A program made the position numbers and the translations under genes. Below, in pieces: positions 63,609-64,000 of a stretch of 64,000 bases of DNA. The notes below the pieces were generated by a model. It saw only the letters and a program-made list of their open reading frames with translations, ran no database searches and was not told the DNA's origin. The DNA comes from Paenibacillus lentus. GTDB taxonomy: Bacteria > Bacillota > Bacilli > Paenibacillales > Paenibacillaceae. Position 1 is the first letter of the stretch. The number at the start of each line of letters is the position of its first letter. Where the stretch lies: contig NZ_CP034248.1 of the NCBI RefSeq assembly GCF_003931855.1, forward strand, positions 186,001 through 250,000, given 5' to 3'.

Positions 63609-64000
63609 ATGAAAAAGTTATTCTTAATTAGCATGACGATTTTGATGTCATTTGCCGTTGCAACCTCAGCTTTCGCCGACAATAAAGCAATACTAAATAA
63701 CGAAGCAAAATATAAAGCAGATGTAGAACTTATAAAGTCAAAAATTACGTCAGTTCAAGAAGATACAATTGTTTACGACTCTATTATGAACAGTAGAATA
63801 AATCAAATCCAAGCATATGAACAAATGTGTAACAATAGCTCAGGCCAACTAATGGCTGCAAATGTTATTGATCCTAAATTGTCTTGCCGAGCAAGCTTAC
63901 TTGGAGGGGCTGGAGTTGCTCAATTAGCAGGATGGAAACATACAGGAAATCTTCTTACTCATTCTTTACAAAACAACCCTTCCACTATAACGGCCAATGT
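63609..64000 (+). CDS. Secreted hypothetical protein, 3' end beyond the window
   Basis: ATG at 63609 with GAGGTGA five bases upstream; no stop before 64000 (130 codons visible). Signal peptide MKKLFLISMTILMSFAVATS then AFA. Mature part ADVELIKSKITSVQEDTIVY ... MCNNSSGQLMAANVIDPKLS, then CRASLLGGAGVAQLAGWKHT with two Cys. AT-rich compared with amtB. Not recognised. Confidence 0.65.
   Translation, partial: MKKLFLISMTILMSFAVATSAFADNKAILNNEAKYKADVELIKSKITSVQEDTIVYDSIMNSRINQIQAYEQMCNNSSGQLMAANVIDPKLSCRASLLGGAGVAQLAGWKHTGNLLTHSLQNNPSTITAN

Overview
The window reads as chromosomal DNA from a Paenibacillus-like low-to-mid GC Gram-positive. The pointers are strong GGAGG-type ribosome binding sites with frequent TTG/GTG starts, CsoR/CopZ/CopA copper genes, GH5-CBM46 and GH18 secreted hydrolases, a GlnR-type box at amtB, and a cobalamin riboswitch in front of B12-independent ribonucleotide reductases. 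Species cannot be named from the sequence.

Layout. 1-7.7 kb (minus): a large secreted RHS/YD-repeat protein running off the left edge, preceded by a secreted protein of nine ~85-residue repeats. 7.8-13.6 kb: MarR-MFS efflux pair, two small proteins, ArsR plus SulP transporter, and an SDR dehydrogenase. 13.9-17.3 kb (minus): GH5 endoglucanase and GH18 chitinase. 17.8-21.7 kb (minus): csoR-copZ-copA with three CsoR-type operators, then a YdjM-like membrane protein. 22-24.6 kb: gene debris (MerR, IS256 and pyruvyl-transferase fragments, a long palindromic element), then a divergent MerR/nitroreductase pair.

24.8-36.0 kb is an integrated element at the 3' end of tRNA-Thr(CGT). A 144-bp repeat (terminator plus the last 48 nt of the tRNA) flanks it at exactly 11,043 bp spacing, and an integrase 3' remnant lies beside the tRNA. 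A shorter third copy at 23.1 kb suggests tandem accretion. Cargo: a Septu-type PtuA/PtuB pair, an XRE-ImmA/IrrE protease overlapping an unknown 209-aa gene, a frameshifted GNAT, a short ATP-dependent DNA ligase plus a decayed second copy, a secreted protein with a toxin-like tail, and pilus-related leftovers.

36.1-42.2 kb: MTH1187-type protein, then an ECF transporter operon (S, fused A-A', T) with a PHP-domain protein and a divergent RpiR regulator. 42.4-49.6 kb: cobalamin riboswitch with terminator, nrdD-nrdG (class III RNR) and nrdA-nrdB (class I RNR); nrdA and nrdB are separated by ~690 bp of GC-rich hairpins and 140-bp-period repeats. B12 would be expected to shut this block off, which predicts a B12-dependent class II enzyme elsewhere. 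49.7-52.2 kb: YmaF-like gene, a complete IS1182-family element and an 8-bp tandem repeat. 52.2-60.0 kb: DUF4272 protein, methyltransferase, AAA ATPase and a BmrCD-like heterodimeric ABC exporter. 60.5-64 kb: ammonium transporter with a GlnR box in its 5' leader, decayed lipoprotein-type genes (one fused to an amt fragment), and a secreted protein cut by the right edge.

No CRISPR array, rRNA or replication origin was seen.
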